This document shows, one piece after another, positions 18,003 to 26,504 of a stretch of 64,000 bases of DNA (positions within the stretch are counted from its first letter, which is position 1; the number at the start of each line of letters is the position of its first letter). The stretch spans positions 4,897,641 to 4,961,640 of the forward strand of contig OX393568.1 in NCBI GenBank assembly GCA_947652115.1, given 5' to 3'. The stretch is from Blastomussa wellsi (taxonomy: Eukaryota > Cnidaria > Anthozoa > Scleractinia > Plerogyridae). The translations under genes and the position numbers were made by a program. Under the pieces are notes generated by a model that searched no databases, was not told the DNA's origin, and worked only from the letters and a program-made list of their open reading frames with translations.

Positions 18003-19700
18003 ATGAACATCTGGAAAACCGCAAACAAACAAGCTTCTGTTGCGTATGACTATCTCGAAAAACTTGCGCAGGCTGGCAGCTCCACAAATGCAAAGCTTGC
18101 GCAAGCCAAGGCGTGGGCGACTTTTTCTGCACGTTTCCCGAGGGCTGACAAAAGCAAATTTGAAGCCCAGGTATTTTTTGCACCAGACCACACAGCAACA
18201 GCCGAAATATTTTTCAAAGAGGGACCCGACAGTCTACAAAGCGTATTCGGATCAGATCGCGAATATTGGAGCGCAGAAATGAAAAGAGCTCTGGGTTTGG
18301 TTGAAGTTGGCGGTTTTCCTTTCCAACTGACGCCACGCCCAGAAAAAAGTTCACTGGCGGTTCCAGCAGTTCCATTCGAAGAAGCTGCACCGAGTTTGAA
18401 AAAAATATTCAACAAAGCAATCAAAATTTATGTCACCCCTGACCAGTATTTTACAACAAAGTTTAGAGAGATATTAACCAAGGAACAACTGAAATTCGAA
18501 ACGTCAAAGCCCGCGAAAAAATGGCTGGCGAGGCCAGATATGTCTTTCTGGGAACAGCAGCTGAACTTTGCAGTGTGGTGCGCGACAACAGGCTGCGGAA
18601 TATCTCGAGAAGTATTTGACAAAGACAGCACGCTGAAGCTGCCGCCACAGGTACGAGCGTTTTACATCTTTCACGTGTACTTTACGTTTCGACGCATCCT
18701 ATTTCAGCTCGGAGGTATCCAAAGCTTTAGCGCATTGCCGGGTGATCCAACATGGAGCCAGTTTAACAACAAATATGACGAAGCTTCTTATAAAAGATTA
18801 TGTGAAGATTTCAACGTTCCTCCATCAACAGATTTTCGGTTTACAATAGGCCCGAACCACGGGCTAGGAAAAGTTTATATTTATTGCCACGATCCTTTCC
18901 CCCTGAACGTACCCTATCCATCAGCAAAAGCAAAATTTGATGATGAAGATCCAAGGGCGTCAGAAAAGGGAATATCAGTTTGTTTCATAAGAAATGATGC
19001 AGCTGAAGAGCAATTCAACTGGTTCGCACCAAAAACCACAACAGGTTTGACAAAGGAGGGTTTGGCAAGAATTAACGCATCGATAGAGGCTTTTGTTTAC
19101 TGCATTTTGGGCGCGCAGGTTAACGTGAGGTCCAGCATTCTGGGAATCGGAGGAAGGGCGCAGGAGGCGCAAAATGAGTTTTTGGTTCTGATTGAAGACG
19201 CGGTGAGGCAGCCCGACCTGGCAAAAAGCGTGCAGCGTTATCAGCTGGCTGTGGACGAGGCAAAAGTCAGACTCAATCTGGCTGTGTGCCCGGGTGCATG
19301 GCTGATGCCAGGTAACACGTTGATAAACACAGAAAGCGTTGTGGGCTACAACAACCAGCTCAAACAAGCGGTGCCAGGCATGCGACTGGGAATTAACAAC
19401 GAAGTTAACACAAGCACAAAAAAAGCGGGCCTTCGGAACATGGATGGTGGTCCAACAAAAGTTAACCCACCAAACAGCCATCCTTCCAATCCTATTCACA
19501 AAGCAGCCACAGCTGAAAGCAAAAAAGAACCAAAGCCTGCTATCAAAACTCCGGCAACAAAAGAGCCAACACAAACTGTGCAGACAGAAGAGCCAGTGCC
19601 CACGGCCGGCTCAGGCAGTGAGTCTCATGATGTAAACAAAATAATTGTGGTAGTCGGCGCGGTGGCGTTTGCTGGATTAGCATTTTGGAAATTCCGTTAA
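18003..19700 (+). CDS. Large Polinton protein with C-terminal membrane anchor, unknown function
   Basis: 565 residues. Residues 1-450 look globular, with aromatic-rich segments (FYIFHVYFTFRRILFQLGG near 220-240) and a helical block with RAQEAQNEFLVLIEDA. Residues about 470-540 are a Pro/Thr/Lys/Glu-rich linker. Residues about 547-563 are a single hydrophobic span (IIVVVGAVAFAGLAFW) followed by K-F-R, a tail-anchored arrangement. No protease, helicase or polymerase motifs were seen. The neighbour on the minus strand overlaps its 3' end. A spike or membrane-associated virion protein is possible but unproven. Confidence 0.65.
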   Translation: MNIWKTANKQASVAYDYLEKLAQAGSSTNAKLAQAKAWATFSARFPRADKSKFEAQVFFAPDHTATAEIFFKEGPDSLQSVFGSDREYWSAEMKRALGLVEVGGFPFQLTPRPEKSSLAVPAVPFEEAAPSLKKIFNKAIKIYVTPDQYFTTKFREILTKEQLKFETSKPAKKWLARPDMSFWEQQLNFAVWCATTGCGISREVFDKDSTLKLPPQVRAFYIFHVYFTFRRILFQLGGIQSFSALPGDPTWSQFNNKYDEASYKRLCEDFNVPPSTDFRFTIGPNHGLGKVYIYCHDPFPLNVPYPSAKAKFDDEDPRASEKGISVCFIRNDAAEEQFNWFAPKTTTGLTKEGLARINASIEAFVYCILGAQVNVRSSILGIGGRAQEAQNEFLVLIEDAVRQPDLAKSVQRYQLAVDEAKVRLNLAVCPGAWLMPGNTLINTESVVGYNNQLKQAVPGMRLGINNEVNTSTKKAGLRNMDGGPTKVNPPNSHPSNPIHKAATAESKKEPKPAIKTPATKEPTQTVQTEEPVPTAGSGSESHDVNKIIVVVGAVAFAGLAFWKFR

Positions 19701-21198
19701 CGCTGCTTTTTGACATAGCTCTCAACCAAAAAGGCACAACAGCCAAAATTAAAAGCCATGTGTGTTTTGCCAGAAAACCAATTACCTGGCCAGCTGTTTT
19801 GAAAAGAAAAGAAACAATCGAGCCGAGCAGTCCCGGAAGGATGGAGGCTGTTTTTTTCGCAATAGCTTTTAGCCCGTTTCCCAAAGCTTTGCCCATTGAT
19901 TTCAAAGCGTTGGTAATGGTGCCAATGACAGCACCAATCGTTACACCAGCGGTGAGAAGTATTGATGTCACCGTCACACCGTATTTTTTGAAAATCTCTT
20001 TTACACGCTCACGAAGCGGCATGGCTCTTTCTCTTTCTTCAATTTGTGTTGCCAACCTGGCAAGCTCCTCTTGTCTTTCTGCAATTCTATCCTCGGCAGC
20101 TTCTTTTTCAGAAGGTGAAGCGTTTTCATCATCGATAATTGCTTTGTCTTCTTTATTTTTGTTTTCAAGTTCTGCTTTTTGTTCATTCAATTCATCAAAA
20201 GTTTTTGTGGTGTTGAGTCTTTCTTCCATGGTGTTTCTTTTTTCTTCTTCCTCAGCAAGGCGTTTACTGAGTTTATCGACCCGGGTTTGTTTCTTTTCTT
20301 TATCTTTCACTTGTTTCTCAAGGGCTGCCACCTCCTTTTTGTTATTTTGTAAATCTTTTTTATAATTATTTTCCAGTTGCTGCAGTCGTTTCAATTCTGC
20401 TTCATTTTCAACATCTGAACCAAGTTGTTCTTTTTTAGCCTTTGTTTGCTCGATTTTATTTAATAAATCTTTTTCTTTTTGTTTGGCTTCAACTAATCCT
20501 GAAAAGATCTTTTCAGCCATTTGAGCTTCTTTTTGAGCTTCTCTTAATGTCTGTTTGCTTGCTTTTATTTTAACATTTTCTTCCTCCAGTAAAGTTGCAG
20601 CTGACTTGCCAAGAACATTTTTTAAGTAAGTTTTGTTTAAGAAATCTTGACGTAAACCGCTGCCATCATCTAAAGCTATCTTAGTTTCACCACCCCTGGG
20701 GCCAATGGCAACAATATCCATAAATTTTTTACTGGAAAACTTAATTGTAAATTTAGTTAAGTCAGCATTTGGATATATTTTTTTGATGAAATCTTTTATC
20801 TTTTCGATTTCAATTTTTTGATCATCTTCTCTAAAAATTTGTTCAATTTTATTATATTTGCTTAAAAAAATTTCATCAAATTTTGATGTGTTAAGTAAAC
20901 CTGTTGTTGAGTTTCTTCTTAAAACTGTCAATCTTCTTTCAATATCCTCAATACTATCTTTTTCTACATATCTTCCACCAAAATTGGTCTCGGTATAAGA
21001 AGTTTGTGGCAGCCCGCTTTTCTCGTGAGACATTGTCTGCATCTCAATCTGTTGACCTTGAGGCCCAGGTGTGGATGCCCCGTTAGGCTGAAACGGAAAT
21101 GTTGTTTCACCATCATCATTGTCGTCATCACGATCGTCGTCACGATCGTCTGTATGTTCCAAGAGAGGGTCTCTGTCATCAAAGCCACCTTCAGCCAT
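19543..21198 (-). CDS. Polinton coiled-coil/membrane protein, probable 3' frameshift
   Basis: 551 residues in the open frame. The N-terminus is very acidic with Asp-Arg repeats (DDRDDDRDDD). Residues about 205-420 are one long charged coiled coil (Lys/Glu/Gln heptads). Residues about 425-500 are hydrophobic (VTSILLTAGVTIGAVIGTI, later SIVSFLFKTAGQVIGFLA). After residue 487 the sequence changes abruptly to unrelated composition. In the neighbouring frame a stop codon lies at 19698-19700, exactly abutting the stop of the convergent gene. A single missing base near 19734 is therefore the likely cause, and the last 155 bases of the open frame are probably not native. The head-to-head partner is the major capsid gene. 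Function unknown. Confidence 0.65.
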   Translation of the reverse strand: MAEGGFDDRDPLLEHTDDRDDDRDDDNDDGETTFPFQPNGASTPGPQGQQIEMQTMSHEKSGLPQTSYTETNFGGRYVEKDSIEDIERRLTVLRRNSTTGLLNTSKFDEIFLSKYNKIEQIFREDDQKIEIEKIKDFIKKIYPNADLTKFTIKFSSKKFMDIVAIGPRGGETKIALDDGSGLRQDFLNKTYLKNVLGKSAATLLEEENVKIKASKQTLREAQKEAQMAEKIFSGLVEAKQKEKDLLNKIEQTKAKKEQLGSDVENEAELKRLQQLENNYKKDLQNNKKEVAALEKQVKDKEKKQTRVDKLSKRLAEEEEKRNTMEERLNTTKTFDELNEQKAELENKNKEDKAIIDDENASPSEKEAAEDRIAERQEELARLATQIEERERAMPLRERVKEIFKKYGVTVTSILLTAGVTIGAVIGTITNALKSMGKALGNGLKAIAKKTASILPGLLGSIVSFLFKTAGQVIGFLAKHTWLLILAVVPFWLRAMSKSSVNGISKMLIQQTPPRRLPQLFCLHHETHCLSRPWALALLSAQFVLALLLPEF

Positions 21199-21259
21199 CG
21201 CGAAATTATATTTTGAAATTATTTTTTATTTAAATATAAACTCCCGGCGTTGTATAAAC
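21199..21259. promoter_or_regulatory. Divergent promoter of coiled-coil and major capsid genes
   Basis: 61 bases between two divergent ATGs, containing TTTTATTTAAATATAAA at 21224-21240, 19 bases before the capsid ATG. Close relatives of this motif precede several other genes in the element. Confidence 0.55.
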
Positions 21260-22510
21260 ATGTCTGTGCAAGCAAACCTTCGACCAACGAACGAAGAAAA
21301 AATTATAGGCGGAATGAAAGCCGAGCGCACGGTCAAGCGCATCACTTTTAATCCCAGCGAAGCCAACCCCGGCGAGATGTTAAACGTTTACGTGCCCAAG
21401 CTGAATGAGAACGAGGTCCTCGTGCCAGGCTCGATCTCACTTCTCTTTGACATCGACCTGGCTGGAGGGCACGCCAACAACTTCCTCGTACAAAACGTCA
21501 CCCGTGCTCTGGTCGACAAGATGGTTTTGAAGTACGCTGGCACCAAACTTCAGGACACGGTGGGGTATGACATTTTCAAGATCTGGGAGGACCTTTTCCT
21601 CTCGCAGGAGGAGCGGGACAACATGCTGCTCGAGGGTATTCAGACTGAGGACCTCTGCAAGATCCGCTCAAATGCGGGAGACAAGAAAACCTCAGGCGTC
21701 GCCGCTGAAACGGCGCTTAACAATGTTTTCGGAACAAAATACCGAATACGACTGGACCACCAGATCCTGACCGACCACGGCGTTTTCTACCCCCAAGCTC
21801 TCTACCACGACCTCATGTTTGAGCTTACCCTTGCGCCGGCCTCGCAAGTTGTAAAAGGCTCTGACGAAACAAAACTGAAATACAAGCTGACAAACATCCA
21901 GCTCGAGTACGAAATGATGAGGAGCAAGACCTTGGCGGAAGACGCGCGCAGTGTTTACTCCTCGGGGAAGGAATTCCTTTACGATCATGTTGAGCGGCCA
22001 TTTGTGCGCACCTTCTCAAAAGGCACTGACACAAGGATAAACCTCAGAGTAAACTCGCAGAGAAGGTCCCTGAAAGGTCTTCTTCTCCTTTTCGTTGAGC
22101 CCTATTTAGCCGGCACCAGGGATTCAGAAAAGTACTTCAACCCAGACCTGACAAAAGTCACCGTTACGGTGAACGGCAAGCCCAACATGATTTACAATAA
22201 CGGCATCGAAGGAAAGGATATCTGGGGTGAAGTTGACCGCTTCTTTGGTAAGTCAAAAAACAAAACACCGCACATGAATCTGAAAAAGTTTTACACCGAA
22301 AACAAGTTCGGGCTTCTGATAGATCTTCGCTCAATGAAAAGTCATCAAATGCACGGAAGCGACACGCGGCTTGTAAACACACAAGATGGAGTCCAGCTTG
22401 AACTCGAGCGGAATGCCAAAAACTCAGGCAACGTGAACTGCCACGTCTATGTTATCAGTGACTCGCAGATGAACATTATGGGGCAGCAATTAGAATCTGT
22501 GCAGTACTGA
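21260..22510 (+). CDS. Polinton major capsid protein (double jelly roll)
   Basis: 416 residues from the ATG at 21260. The frame extends 5' without a better start, and this ATG follows the AT-rich motif. No membrane or coiled-coil segments; the sequence alternates predicted strands with polar turns throughout, as in double-jelly-roll proteins that form pseudo-hexameric capsomers. Family-typical stretches are VPKLNENEVLVPGSISLLFD near 50, DHQILTDHGVFYPQALYHDL near 180, SSGKEFLYDHV near 240 and the C-terminal SDSQMNIMGQQLESVQY. GC content is visibly higher than in neighbouring genes. The packaging ATPase follows after 10 bases, so the two form a virion-morphogenesis unit. The frame is intact. 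Confidence 0.88.
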   Translation: MSVQANLRPTNEEKIIGGMKAERTVKRITFNPSEANPGEMLNVYVPKLNENEVLVPGSISLLFDIDLAGGHANNFLVQNVTRALVDKMVLKYAGTKLQDTVGYDIFKIWEDLFLSQEERDNMLLEGIQTEDLCKIRSNAGDKKTSGVAAETALNNVFGTKYRIRLDHQILTDHGVFYPQALYHDLMFELTLAPASQVVKGSDETKLKYKLTNIQLEYEMMRSKTLAEDARSVYSSGKEFLYDHVERPFVRTFSKGTDTRINLRVNSQRRSLKGLLLLFVEPYLAGTRDSEKYFNPDLTKVTVTVNGKPNMIYNNGIEGKDIWGEVDRFFGKSKNKTPHMNLKKFYTENKFGLLIDLRSMKSHQMHGSDTRLVNTQDGVQLELERNAKNSGNVNCHVYVISDSQMNIMGQQLESVQY

Positions 22511-22520
22511 TATAGAAAAA

Positions 22521-23129
22521 ATGGAACCCGGCAACATACCGTTTAACGCTCTCGTAATTGGACCGACGAATTCAGGCAAATCAAAGTTTGTGGTTGATCA
22601 GCTCCGCGGCCCTTTCCGTGGCAAGTTCGACTTCATCGTGCTCATCTGCCCGACATTTGCGTACAACAAGACTTTTCATCGATTCGCCGAGGCGGACCCG
22701 CGTTTTTTTGTTATCATTTGCGAACAGGAATGGGTTGAGGGCTGGTTGAAGCTTGTTTCCTGGCTTTTCGAGGGCACCAACACGCTAATTATCCTTGATG
22801 ACTGCGCAGCCTCGAAAGATGTAAAAAAGCGAACAGGCGAGCTGGTCAAACTTGCTTTCAGCGCTCGCCACACAGGGCTAAGCGTGTGGGTGGTCACCCA
22901 AAAGATGACCAGCATAACGGCTTCTTTCCGCGAAAACATTGGGGCAGTTGTGCTTTTTTACACTCCCGCAGGGAAGACTTTGAAAGCGATTTTTGAAGAT
23001 TACGCCGGCGAACTTTCTCAAGATGAGTACAAAGATTTCATTTCATGGATGAAAAAAAATAAGTTTTCCTACCTTGTGTTCTTACTTCGGCACCCTTACG
23101 GAATAAAAAAATCTCAATTAAAAAATTAG
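22521..23129 (+). CDS. Packaging ATPase (A32/FtsK-HerA type)
   Basis: 202 residues. Walker A is GPTNSGKS at residues 14-21 and Walker B is TLIILDDC at about 88-95. A sensor-like VWVVTQ motif lies near 133. This is the compact ATPase that pumps DNA into double-jelly-roll capsids in Polintons, virophages and large DNA viruses. It starts 10 bases after the capsid stop codon and ends 13 bases before the next gene. No frame breaks. Confidence 0.92.
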   Translation: MEPGNIPFNALVIGPTNSGKSKFVVDQLRGPFRGKFDFIVLICPTFAYNKTFHRFAEADPRFFVIICEQEWVEGWLKLVSWLFEGTNTLIILDDCAASKDVKKRTGELVKLAFSARHTGLSVWVVTQKMTSITASFRENIGAVVLFYTPAGKTLKAIFEDYAGELSQDEYKDFISWMKKNKFSYLVFLLRHPYGIKKSQLKN

Positions 23130-23142
23130 CAATAAATATAAA

Positions 23143-23688
23143 ATGGCAAATCCAATCGAATTAACCCCAGAAATTGAAGAAGCTCAAACGACTGAAGTTA
23201 TGAAATTGCTTCAAGCTGAGCCAACGAGCGCGCCCGGCAATACATTTTCAACGCAGCCTGATATTCCTGCACTTCGTGAGCAGCTAGCCGTGCTGGTGTC
23301 TACAGGGAAAGCAAAAGAAGCAATCGGTGTGCAGTTAACACACGAGCAGGTGAAGCGCCTTACCGACAAAGAGGTTGAGAAATACACCAAACGGTATGAG
23401 ACATACGTGGGCTCAAAGACAACTGACAGCTTGATCGACAGCTTTATTTTTCTTGTAACAAAAGCGGTCGGAATGGCCGTCGACGTTAAAGACATCGATG
23501 TTTATCAAAAAGAACTCAAAAACGACTACATCATCAACAAAGAGTTGTCAAACCTGGCCGGCAACATGGCTTTAAAGTGCGGCCGTTTTCTCGCTGTGGC
23601 CAATGCGGCGCTTATCACAACAAAACACATTGATTTGAAAGCAAAATCGGAAGAAATTATTGAGCAAAGCCCACCAACCGCTGAATAA
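23143..23688 (+). CDS. Polinton helical protein, unknown function
   Basis: 181 residues, mostly helical and charged. Residues 60-90 are amphipathic (QLTHEQVKRLTDKEVEKYTK). A moderately hydrophobic stretch (SFIFLVTKAVGMAVDV) lies near 104-119 and another (FLAVANAALITT) near 150-161. Preceded by AATAAATATAAA directly before the ATG, like other genes of this cluster. I recognise no family domain. Its position next to the ATPase and capsid gene suggests a virion role. Confidence 0.6.
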   Translation: MANPIELTPEIEEAQTTEVMKLLQAEPTSAPGNTFSTQPDIPALREQLAVLVSTGKAKEAIGVQLTHEQVKRLTDKEVEKYTKRYETYVGSKTTDSLIDSFIFLVTKAVGMAVDVKDIDVYQKELKNDYIINKELSNLAGNMALKCGRFLAVANAALITTKHIDLKAKSEEIIEQSPPTAE

Positions 23689-23780
23689 TTACTTAGCATT
23701 CTTAAATAATTACTCGGAAAGTCAGCAATTCCTCACAAAAATATTTTTTTAATTAAATATAAATTTGTTTCAAAGTAACA
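23689..23780 (+). promoter_or_regulatory. AT-rich promoter motif before 23781 gene
   Basis: TTTTTTTAATTAAATATAAA at 23744-23763, 17 bases before the ATG, is a close match to the motif before the capsid gene. Confidence 0.45.
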
Positions 23781-24272
23781 ATGGCTGAAGAACAGAAGCA
23801 ACCGACCGCTCAAGAAATCTCTGAACCGCAGCAACCGGCCGCTCAACCAATGGAAAGTCAAGTAACTTCACAAACTCCGGCAACAAAGACTGCCAAAAAT
23901 CCCAAGCGAGTGGCTGCTGGGAAAATGGTTGCCGAAAGAACACGGCTGGCCCGCGAAGCGCAGAAAAAAGCCGCAGCTGAGGCGGCTATCATTATTGCAA
24001 ACAAAAAGCAGGCAAAAAAAGCAACCGCTCCCCCTGATCCTGCTCCTGAGCCGGAAACCGAACCAAAGCCTGCTGCAGCTGATTCAAATGGTTTCACCAC
24101 AAACCAATGGATCTCTATCATCACAATTTGCGCAACGCTCGCTACGACTTATATCAAGCGTGATGACATAAAAGCCTTTTTCGCAAAAAAACAGGCACCT
24201 CCCCCAGAACCCGCGCCAGTTGTAAAAGAATCTCCACCGCAGCCCAAAAAAGGAATTCGCAAAATGGATTGA
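23781..24272 (+). CDS. Ala/Pro/Lys-rich Polinton protein with one membrane segment
   Basis: 163 residues. The first 100 are low-complexity (Gln, Pro, Ala, Lys) with a basic helical block (RTRLAREAQKKAAAEAA) and a Pro-Glu run. A single hydrophobic span (WISIITICATLATTYI) lies near 112-127. The tail is again Pro/Lys-rich. The composition resembles basic core or membrane-linked virion proteins, but I recognise no domain. Confidence 0.55.
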   Translation: MAEEQKQPTAQEISEPQQPAAQPMESQVTSQTPATKTAKNPKRVAAGKMVAERTRLAREAQKKAAAEAAIIIANKKQAKKATAPPDPAPEPETEPKPAAADSNGFTTNQWISIITICATLATTYIKRDDIKAFFAKKQAPPPEPAPVVKESPPQPKKGIRKMD

Positions 24273-24312
24273 ATTTTTCATTTAAATATATTTTCGATGT
24301 TGGTATAACAAA

Positions 24313-24513
24313 ATGAAAGTTGACGTTATCCAGATTTTAATATCGCAAGCTGCAATTGTTGGGATAGGACTTTTGTGGTTCAATTTTAACCAAACAGCTT
24401 TTTATACAGTCCGCGATATAATCGAAAAAACCTTCAATGAAATGAAAGACCCACCTGTGGAACCTGAAAGATACCCGGCTGAGGAGCCCGGATATGACGA
24501 GGATGCTGAATAA
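24313..24513 (+). CDS. Small single-pass membrane protein of Polinton
   Basis: 66 residues: an N-terminal hydrophobic helix (IQILISQAAIVGIGLLWF) then an acidic, Pro/Glu-rich tail. The motif TTTTTCATTTAAATATA ends 22 bases before the ATG. The short but clean frame, consistent spacing with neighbours and the same promoter motif support it as a real gene. Confidence 0.55.
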   Translation: MKVDVIQILISQAAIVGIGLLWFNFNQTAFYTVRDIIEKTFNEMKDPPVEPERYPAEEPGYDEDAE

Positions 24514-24553
24514 TTTTTTATTTAACCATTATTTTTGCTCTACATAAACAACA

Positions 24554-24775
24554 ATGTCTGACAACAAGCTCGTTAAAACCGTGATAGATGCCGCGACTCT
24601 CGTTGGCCTCACTGCAGGCATTGGGTGGGTTGCCAAAAAAGCGTTCAGGAGAAGTTTTACAGATGACCCTTCAGATTCTGTCGAAAACTTCGCAATGTTC
24701 ACTGGTGTGATGGCGGGCAGCATCTGGCTCAAGAAGTACCTGGAGGACCAGAAAATCTTACCCGACAAACTTTGA
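24554..24775 (+). CDS. Small hydrophobic Polinton protein
   Basis: 73 residues with two weak hydrophobic stretches (AATLVGLTAGIGWVAKKAF near 13-31 and FAMFTGVMAGSIWL near 46-59), resembling a small two-helix membrane protein. TTTTTATTTAAC lies about 29 bases upstream. No family recognised. Confidence 0.5.
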   Translation: MSDNKLVKTVIDAATLVGLTAGIGWVAKKAFRRSFTDDPSDSVENFAMFTGVMAGSIWLKKYLEDQKILPDKL

Positions 24776-24812
24776 GAAAATCATTTGAAAAAATGTCGCC
24801 GATTTTATAATC

Positions 24813-25238
24813 ATGGCAAGTATCGCAATTATGGTTGGCGGGGCTGTGTTGAACGCAGCGGCTTTCATCGGCGGCAATTATCTGGCGAAGGCTTTTGGAG
24901 GCAGTGACAAGGCCGCTCTTGAAGAAAAAGAGCGCCACGACCGAGCTCTCGAGGCGTATCAAGCTGCGTACGCAAAATATTCGCGCGACCGCACCAAACT
25001 TCTCGACTGGATTGCAACAAACGAGCACATAAAAGCGGAAGCCAAGCAGAACTTCACCAACACTGACTACGCTTTCAAACTTTATAACAAGGCGCATCCT
25101 GAAGAGCAAATGGCTCCTCCCAAAGAGCCCAAATTTTCTGATTTTTATCAACCAAGCCAGCAGCAAAAAAATGGTGAACTCATGTTTGTCGGGGCCGGGG
25201 CTCTCGCTTTGGGCTACGCTGCTTTCCGGTTCTTTTAA
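24813..25238 (+). CDS. Small Polinton protein with hydrophobic ends
   Basis: 141 residues. The N-terminus is Gly/Ala-rich and hydrophobic (IAIMVGGAVLNAAAFIGG). The middle is a charged helix with many Lys, Glu and Tyr. The C-terminus is another hydrophobic span (LMFVGAGALALGYAAFRFF). It lies between a small membrane gene and the integrase, with 37- and 21-base gaps. Function unknown; the hairpin-like double hydrophobic layout suggests membrane association. Confidence 0.55.
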   Translation: MASIAIMVGGAVLNAAAFIGGNYLAKAFGGSDKAALEEKERHDRALEAYQAAYAKYSRDRTKLLDWIATNEHIKAEAKQNFTNTDYAFKLYNKAHPEEQMAPPKEPKFSDFYQPSQQQKNGELMFVGAGALALGYAAFRFF

Positions 25239-25259
25239 ACTTTTTTTAACCTCTTTTAT

Positions 25260-26258
25260 ATGGACACCAAACTCGCGAAGATATACTACAGCCCTGGCGG
25301 TTATTGGAAAGGCATTGCCGCCATCAAAAAACTGGCCTCGGCTGCAAAAGTCCCGGAAGACACCGCAAAAAAGTGGTTGATCAAGCAAGCCCTCTGGCAG
25401 ATATTCCTGCCGGCGCCGAAGCATATACCTCGACCGAAATTCGACGTGTCCTTACCCAACAAGGTCCACCAGGCGGACCTTCTTTTTTTGCCTCACGATA
25501 AACTGCCTCGCGGTCGCAAAGTATGGAAATACGCGCTGAACGTTGTCGACGTGGCCAGCCGTTTCAAAGAGTCCGAACCCTTGACCTCGAAAAATTCCGA
25601 TGAGGTTGCTCAGGCTTTTCAGAAAATTTACAAGCGAGGCCCTTTGAAATGGCCTGAAATGTTGCAAGTTGACCCTGGGCGCGAATTCATGGGCGCCGTG
25701 ACGAAAGTCATGGAAAATCACAAAACTTTCATCCGGCGCGGGCGCGTCAACATTCACCGCGATCAGGCCATTGTTGAACGTTACAACCGCACCCTTGCCG
25801 AACGCCTGTTCGGTCACCAGTATGCCGTGGAAATGCGGCTGCCTGAGGGTCAGAGGTCCAGGGCATGGGTGAAAAGACTTCCTGAAGTTGTTTCGGCTTT
25901 GAACAACGAGGTGACCAGCCTCATCGGAAAGAAACCCGCTGTTGCAATCAAAGAGAAATCTGTTTATTCGAAACCTTCGACTGCTTATCACAGACCTGTT
26001 GGGAAGGATGAAAAAATCCTGCCATATCTTGTTCAGGTTCGTCATCTTTACGAACCTGGTGAGCTTGAAGGGGGGGAAAAAAGAGCCACGGATCCGATTT
26101 GGTCTTTGAAAGTTTTCACCATTGAAAAGGTTTTACAAAAACCGGATCAGCCCTTTCTTTACTATTTGCATGATGGACCCAAGCGCGGCTTTGTGCGTGA
26201 AGAGCTGATGGTTATTCCTAAAAACACTGTTCTCCCGCCATCCAGCGTGGACAGTTGA
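25260..26258 (+). CDS. Polinton integrase (DDE, retroviral type)
   Basis: 332 residues. Residues 5-45 form a helix-turn-helix-like N-terminal region. The rve-type catalytic core follows: first Asp in HQADLLFLP (about 73), second Asp in LQVDPGREF (138), Glu in AIVERYNRTLAERL (173), a DD35E spacing. The C-terminal part (GPKRGFVREELMV) is a small strand-rich domain, in the place of the chromo- or SH3-like tail. It joins the linear element to host DNA and makes 6-base target duplications, as seen here. The frame is intact. The initiator ATG overlaps TTTTATATGG, leaving almost no leader. Confidence 0.93.
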   Translation: MDTKLAKIYYSPGGYWKGIAAIKKLASAAKVPEDTAKKWLIKQALWQIFLPAPKHIPRPKFDVSLPNKVHQADLLFLPHDKLPRGRKVWKYALNVVDVASRFKESEPLTSKNSDEVAQAFQKIYKRGPLKWPEMLQVDPGREFMGAVTKVMENHKTFIRRGRVNIHRDQAIVERYNRTLAERLFGHQYAVEMRLPEGQRSRAWVKRLPEVVSALNNEVTSLIGKKPAVAIKEKSVYSKPSTAYHRPVGKDEKILPYLVQVRHLYEPGELEGGEKRATDPIWSLKVFTIEKVLQKPDQPFLYYLHDGPKRGFVREELMVIPKNTVLPPSSVDS

Positions 26259-26279
26259 ATAAACAAATGAAATTTCAAA

Positions 26280-26504
26280 ATGGGCCGTGGACGCAATGGT
26301 CTTCTCATTCAAGCTTCAATCGTTGGAAAAAGAAGAACAAGAAGTGACAAAAACCATGAATATTCTGAAATTATTTGCAGAAACAACACCGTTCAAAATC
26401 CAGAAGAAATTTTTATTGACCCTGAAGTTTTGAAATATTTGCGCGGTTTGCGCCCGAGAGAGATTGTTAAAACTGTTCTTCCAGCCACTCCTCGAGCGCT
26501 GTGA
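26280..26504 (+). CDS. Small basic Polinton ORF after integrase
   Basis: 74 residues starting MGRGRNGLL, with a basic patch (GKRRTRSDK) and a C-terminal stretch ILRP-like in charge (KYLRGLRPREIV). The 3' end overlaps the last 38 bases of the polymerase gene on the other strand, which is a convergent arrangement. No domain recognised; a DNA-binding role is only a guess. Confidence 0.4.
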   Translation: MGRGRNGLLIQASIVGKRRTRSDKNHEYSEIICRNNTVQNPEEIFIDPEVLKYLRGLRPREIVKTVLPATPRAL

